Assembly: GCA_946482635.1 (NCBI GenBank)
Contig: CAMLSG010000050.1
Span: forward strand, 1-28,774
Direction: 5' to 3'
Length of the DNA: 28,774 nucleotides
DNA from: an uncultured Duganella sp.
GTDB taxonomy: Bacteria; Pseudomonadota; Gammaproteobacteria; Burkholderiales; Burkholderiaceae
In this document: one piece after another, positions 26,477 through 28,774 of the stretch
Layout of the letters: each line of letters opens with the position of its first letter
How positions within the stretch are numbered: position 1 is the stretch's first letter
Position numbers and translations under genes: made by a program
Notes under the pieces: generated by a model
What the model was told of the DNA's origin: nothing
The model's database searches: none
The model's input: only the letters and a program-made list of their open reading frames with translations

Positions 26477-27061
26477 ATGACCAGCCCAACTAGGATACCA
26501 CGCAACCCCGACAGCCAGCCACCCTCGGGCAAGGCGGAATTGCGCAAGAAAATGCTGGCGGCGCGGCGCGCAATCGCTGCCGACACCCGCGCGCAGTGGG
26601 ACCGGGAAATTGGTGCGAAAGTGGTCCAGTGGTGGCGTGAATCCGGTGTGGGATCGGTGGGCGTGTACTGGCCCTTGCGCGACGAGCCAAACTTGCATGC
26701 CTGTTATGCGGAGCTGGCCGATCTCGGCGTGAAACTGCTGCTGCCGGTGGTGCTGGAAAAGAACGCGCCGCTGGCGTTTGCCGAGTGGACCATTGGCGAA
26801 CCGATGGTGAAGGATTCGATGGGAGTGGCGGTACCGGCCATGCTGCGGCTGGCGGAAGAATATCCGCCGGCCCTACTGGTGCCTTGCCTGGGCTACAACC
26901 CGCAGGGTTATCGGCTTGGCTATGGCGGCGGTTTCTACGACCGCACGCTGGCGCGCGAACCGCGCCCGGCCACCGTGGGGGTGGCCTATCGCTGCCTGAT
27001 GGAGGAGTTTGGGGCGGACGGGCATGATGTGGCGCTCGACCGCATCATTACCGAAGACTAG
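26477..27061 (+). CDS. 5-formyltetrahydrofolate cyclo-ligase
   Basis: A 194-residue cytoplasmic enzyme that converts 5-formyl-THF and ATP to 5,10-methenyl-THF. The ATP/folate-binding signatures are present: KAELRKKMLAARRAI near the N-terminus and LVPCLGYNPQGYRLGYGGGFYDR (135-156), the family hallmark. The ATG at 26477 has AAGG 11 bases upstream, which is a long spacing. The start lies only 27 bases from the suggested start of the divergent transglycosylase gene, so the promoters must overlap the coding regions. It ends directly against repeat copy B, and metF lies on the other side in convergent orientation; both act on the same folate pool. Confidence 0.95.
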   Translation: MTSPTRIPRNPDSQPPSGKAELRKKMLAARRAIAADTRAQWDREIGAKVVQWWRESGVGSVGVYWPLRDEPNLHACYAELADLGVKLLLPVVLEKNAPLAFAEWTIGEPMVKDSMGVAVPAMLRLAEEYPPALLVPCLGYNPQGYRLGYGGGFYDRTLAREPRPATVGVAYRCLMEEFGADGHDVALDRIITED

Positions 27062-27137
27062 AACCGGAAGACCAGAGCCTGCGACGGCTGCGGGCCAAGT
27101 GTCGGACCCTATGGGTCTGACACTGGTTTACCGGTTT
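27062..27137. repeat. Composite extragenic repeat, copy B
   Basis: AACCGG (27062-27067) starts one base after the 5-FCL stop (TAG), and GGTTTACCGGTT (27125-27136) ends against the metF stop. That 12-mer is the exact reverse complement of the left end of copy C. Inside lie GTGTCGGACCC (27099-27109) and GGGTCTGACAC (27113-27123), a near-perfect palindrome, and a GC-rich module CCTGCGACGGCTGCGG. It occupies the whole gap between two convergent genes and could stop transcription from both sides. Confidence 0.85.
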
Positions 27138-27967
27138 CAGACCAGCCGGTTCCACAAGGCCGTCGTCGCGACAGCCTGGTTCATCGAATAGAAGTGCAGC
27201 CCCGGCGCGCCACCGGCCAGCAGGCGTTCGCACAGGTCGGTCACCACGTCGAGGCCGAACGCCTTGATCGAGGCCGAATCGTCGCCAAACGACGCCAGCT
27301 TCAAACGCACCCAGCGCGGAATCTCCGCTCCGCACATATCCGAGAAGCGCATCAGCTGCGTGTAATTCGTGATCGGCATGATGCCAGCCACGATAGGCAC
27401 GTTCACGCCCGCCTTCTGCGCCGCGTCCACGAAATGGAAATAAGCGTCGGCGTTGTAGAAGTACTGGGTGATCGCCGCATTGGCGCCGGCATTCACCTTG
27501 CGCACGAAAGCCTGCATATCGTCCTGCGGCGAACGCGCCTGCGGATGCACTTCCGGGTAGGCCGCCACTTCGATGTGGAACCAGTCGCCGGTCTCGGCGC
27601 GCACGAATTCCACCAGCTCATTGGCGTAGCGGAACTCGCCCGACATGCCGTAACCGGAAGGCAGGTCGCCGCGCAGCGCCACCAGGCGCTTGATGCCGTG
27701 CGATTTGTACTGCTCCAGGATGGCGCGGATCGATTCGCGCGTGCCGCCGATGCAGGACAGGTGCGGCGCGGCTTCTTCGCCGGCCGACATGATCTCCAGC
27801 ACGGTGTCCAGGGTGCCCTGCTGGGTCGAACCGCCGGCGCCGAAGGTCACGGAAAAATACTTGGGGTGCAGCTCGGACAGTTTGGCGCGCACGACGCGCA
27901 GCTTCTCCGTCCCTTCCGCCGTTTTCGGCGGGAAGAATTCGATACTGAAATTATGGTTAGCCATCAT
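27137..27967 (-). CDS. metF: 5,10-methylenetetrahydrofolate reductase
   Basis: A 276-residue FAD enzyme reducing 5,10-methylene-THF to 5-methyl-THF for methionine synthesis. Near the N-terminus is FSIEFFPPKT, whose E10 corresponds to catalytic Glu28 of the E. coli enzyme. KYFSVTFGAGGST and LVALRGDLPSGYG (FAD and folate contacts) follow. The length is close to the E. coli protein (296). Two adjacent ATGs (27967 and 27964) are possible starts; only a weak GAAAGA lies upstream. The start overlaps the end of the holin-like gene by 11 bases, which suggests coupled translation. The neighbouring ahcY belongs to the same methyl cycle. The stop codon abuts repeat copy B. Confidence 0.96.
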   Translation of the reverse strand: MMANHNFSIEFFPPKTAEGTEKLRVVRAKLSELHPKYFSVTFGAGGSTQQGTLDTVLEIMSAGEEAAPHLSCIGGTRESIRAILEQYKSHGIKRLVALRGDLPSGYGMSGEFRYANELVEFVRAETGDWFHIEVAAYPEVHPQARSPQDDMQAFVRKVNAGANAAITQYFYNADAYFHFVDAAQKAGVNVPIVAGIMPITNYTQLMRFSDMCGAEIPRWVRLKLASFGDDSASIKAFGLDVVTDLCERLLAGGAPGLHFYSMNQAVATTALWNRLV

Positions 27968-28307
27968 TGTCTTTCAACAGGAGTGTAGACAAGGCCCAGG
28001 AAATCACGCTGTACAGGAGTGCGGCGAGGATGGCATAGCCAAAGCTGTCGACGTGGAAGCCGTCCACTACTTTCGCCACCAGCCAGAACATGAAGCCGTT
28101 GATGACGAAGATGAACAGGCCGAGCGACAGCACCGTGACGGGCAATGTCAGCAACAGCAGCAACGGCCGCACCAGGGTGTTGACCAGGCCAAGCAAAAGG
28201 GCAGCAACCAAAGCGGCGCCAATGCTTGTGACACTGACGGAATGCATGAGGTAAGGCACCGCGAACAGCGCGGCGGCATTGATTATCCAGGTGAGGACCA
28301 AACGCAT
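27957..28307 (-). CDS. Small four-helix membrane protein, 'phage holin family' type (YvlD-like)
   Basis: A 116-residue protein made almost entirely of four hydrophobic segments (about 4-22, 28-48, 54-78 and 88-112) separated by short loops. It has the NxxVRPLLLLLTLPVTVLSLGL core and the FxxNGFMFWLV segment of the Phage_holin_4_2 (DUF360/YvlD) family. Despite the name, members are mostly chromosomal and not linked to phages, and their role is unknown. The start at 28307 has only a weak GAG upstream. Its end overlaps metF by 11 bases, and it follows ahcY by 86 bases filled by repeat copy C. The ahcY - holin-like - metF order recurs in related bacteria, as far as I recall. Confidence 0.88.
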   Translation of the reverse strand: MRLVLTWIINAAALFAVPYLMHSVSVTSIGAALVAALLLGLVNTLVRPLLLLLTLPVTVLSLGLFIFVINGFMFWLVAKVVDGFHVDSFGYAILAALLYSVISWALSTLLLKDNDG

Positions 28308-28328
28308 GTTTTCATCTCGCTTCTTTAG

Positions 28329-28396
28329 AACCGGTAAACCGATGTCCGACCCGCAGGGTCAGACACCTGATACGCGGCAGTCGCAGGCCGGTTTTA
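28329..28396. repeat. Composite extragenic repeat, copy C
   Basis: AACCGGTAAACC (28329-28340) opens the element and CCGGTTTTAA (28388-28397) closes it. Between are ATGTCCGACCC (28342-28352) and GGGTCAGACAC (28356-28366), an imperfect palindrome, and a module with GCGGCAGTCGCAGG. The ahcY stop TAA (28396-28394) lies inside the right end. The same orientation as copy A, opposite to copy B. Confidence 0.85.
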
Positions 28397-28774
28397 ATAA
28401 CGGTAGTGTTCAGGCTTGTAAGGGCCTTCGACCTTAACGTTGATGTACGCTGCCTGCTCTTCGGTCAGGGTGGTCAGTTGCGCATTCAGCTTCTTCAGCT
28501 GCAGGCGCGCGACCTTCTCGTCCAGGTGCTTCGGCAGGGTGTACACGCCGACCGGGTAAGCCTTGGTGTTGGCGAACAGCTCGATCTGGGCGATGGTCTG
28601 GTTCGCGAACGACGACGACATCACGTACGAAGGGTGGCCGGTGCCGCAGCCCAGGTTCACCAGGCGGCCTTCCGCCAGCAGGATGATGCGCTTACCGTCA
28701 GGGAAGATCACGTGGTCCACTTGCGGCTTGATGTTCTCCCACTGGTACTTCTTCAGCGAAGCGACGTCGATCTC
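28394..28774 (-). CDS. ahcY: Adenosylhomocysteinase (C-terminal part)
   Basis: The last 126 residues of S-adenosylhomocysteine hydrolase; the gene continues beyond the window edge. The enzyme splits S-adenosylhomocysteine into adenosine and homocysteine and keeps the methyl cycle running. Visible are [20 protein letters not shown], the GHPSxVMxxSF substrate-cap segment, [14 protein letters not shown], and the conserved C-terminus YKPEHYRY, where the Lys and Tyr reach the NAD+ of the neighbouring subunit. All key residues of this portion are intact. It is followed by the holin-like gene and metF on the same strand, with repeat copy C starting at its stop codon. Confidence 0.97.
   Translation of the reverse strand, partial: EIDVASLKKYQWENIKPQVDHVIFPDGKRIILLAEGRLVNLGCGTGHPSYVMSSSFANQTIAQIELFANTKAYPVGVYTLPKHLDEKVARLQLKKLNAQLTTLTEEQAAYINVKVEGPYKPEHYRY

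Noticed and set aside
27957..28307. A prophage remnant, suggested by the 'holin' family name
   Set aside because: No other phage gene is nearby; this family is mostly chromosomal and the gene sits between ahcY and metF.

Overview
The window looks like chromosomal DNA of a high-GC betaproteobacterium, most likely from the family Oxalobacteraceae (Massilia/Duganella/Janthinobacterium type). This rests on the character of the proteins (HppD, Lrp, the fused indolepyruvate:ferredoxin oxidoreductase, TtcA), on the ahcY - holin-like - metF order, and on GGGTCTGACCC-type extragenic palindromes; it is inference without database support. Genes are packed tightly. The longest stretch without a gene is 176 bases (18393-18568), so no gap exceeds 300 bases. 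I see no tRNA, rRNA, insertion sequence, prophage or CRISPR array.

Layout. (1) 2-1688, plus strand: the 3' end of ttcA, then a secreted HExxH metallopeptidase. (2) 14718-1669, minus strand: a TonB-dependent receptor, a 1255-residue M48 membrane peptidase, a secreted M14 zinc carboxypeptidase, and two overlapping GH92 exo-alpha-mannosidases. Together these could form a locus for taking apart mannose-rich glycoproteins. Hairpins lie at the first two gene junctions, and the GH92 pair has its own candidate promoter. (3) 19696-14844, minus strand: hppD and a fused indolepyruvate/arylpyruvate:ferredoxin oxidoreductase, both acting on 2-oxo acids of aromatic amino acids. A divergent Lrp/AsnC-type regulator at 19824 is translationally coupled to an unknown exported protein. 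(4) 26449-21138, minus strand: a compact run of lytic transglycosylase, GST, CCA-adding enzyme, GNAT acetyltransferase and an orphan periplasmic binding protein, with starts and stops touching or overlapping. (5) 26477-28774: one-carbon/methyl-cycle genes. These are 5-formyl-THF cyclo-ligase (plus strand), then metF, a small holin-like membrane protein and the 3' end of ahcY (all minus strand).

The most distinctive non-coding signal is a composite repeat in three copies (18467-18572, 27062-27137, 28329-28396). Each has AACCGG-like terminal inverted repeats, one or two G(T/G)GTC-n-GACCC palindromes and a shared CGGCAGTYGC-like module. Each copy begins at, or contains, the stop codon of the gene beside it, which suggests a mobile REP-like element used as a gene end or terminator. 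Second in interest are perfect hairpins that contain the ribosome-binding site or start codon of three secreted or membrane hydrolase genes (474-500, 8157-8190, 11963-12000).
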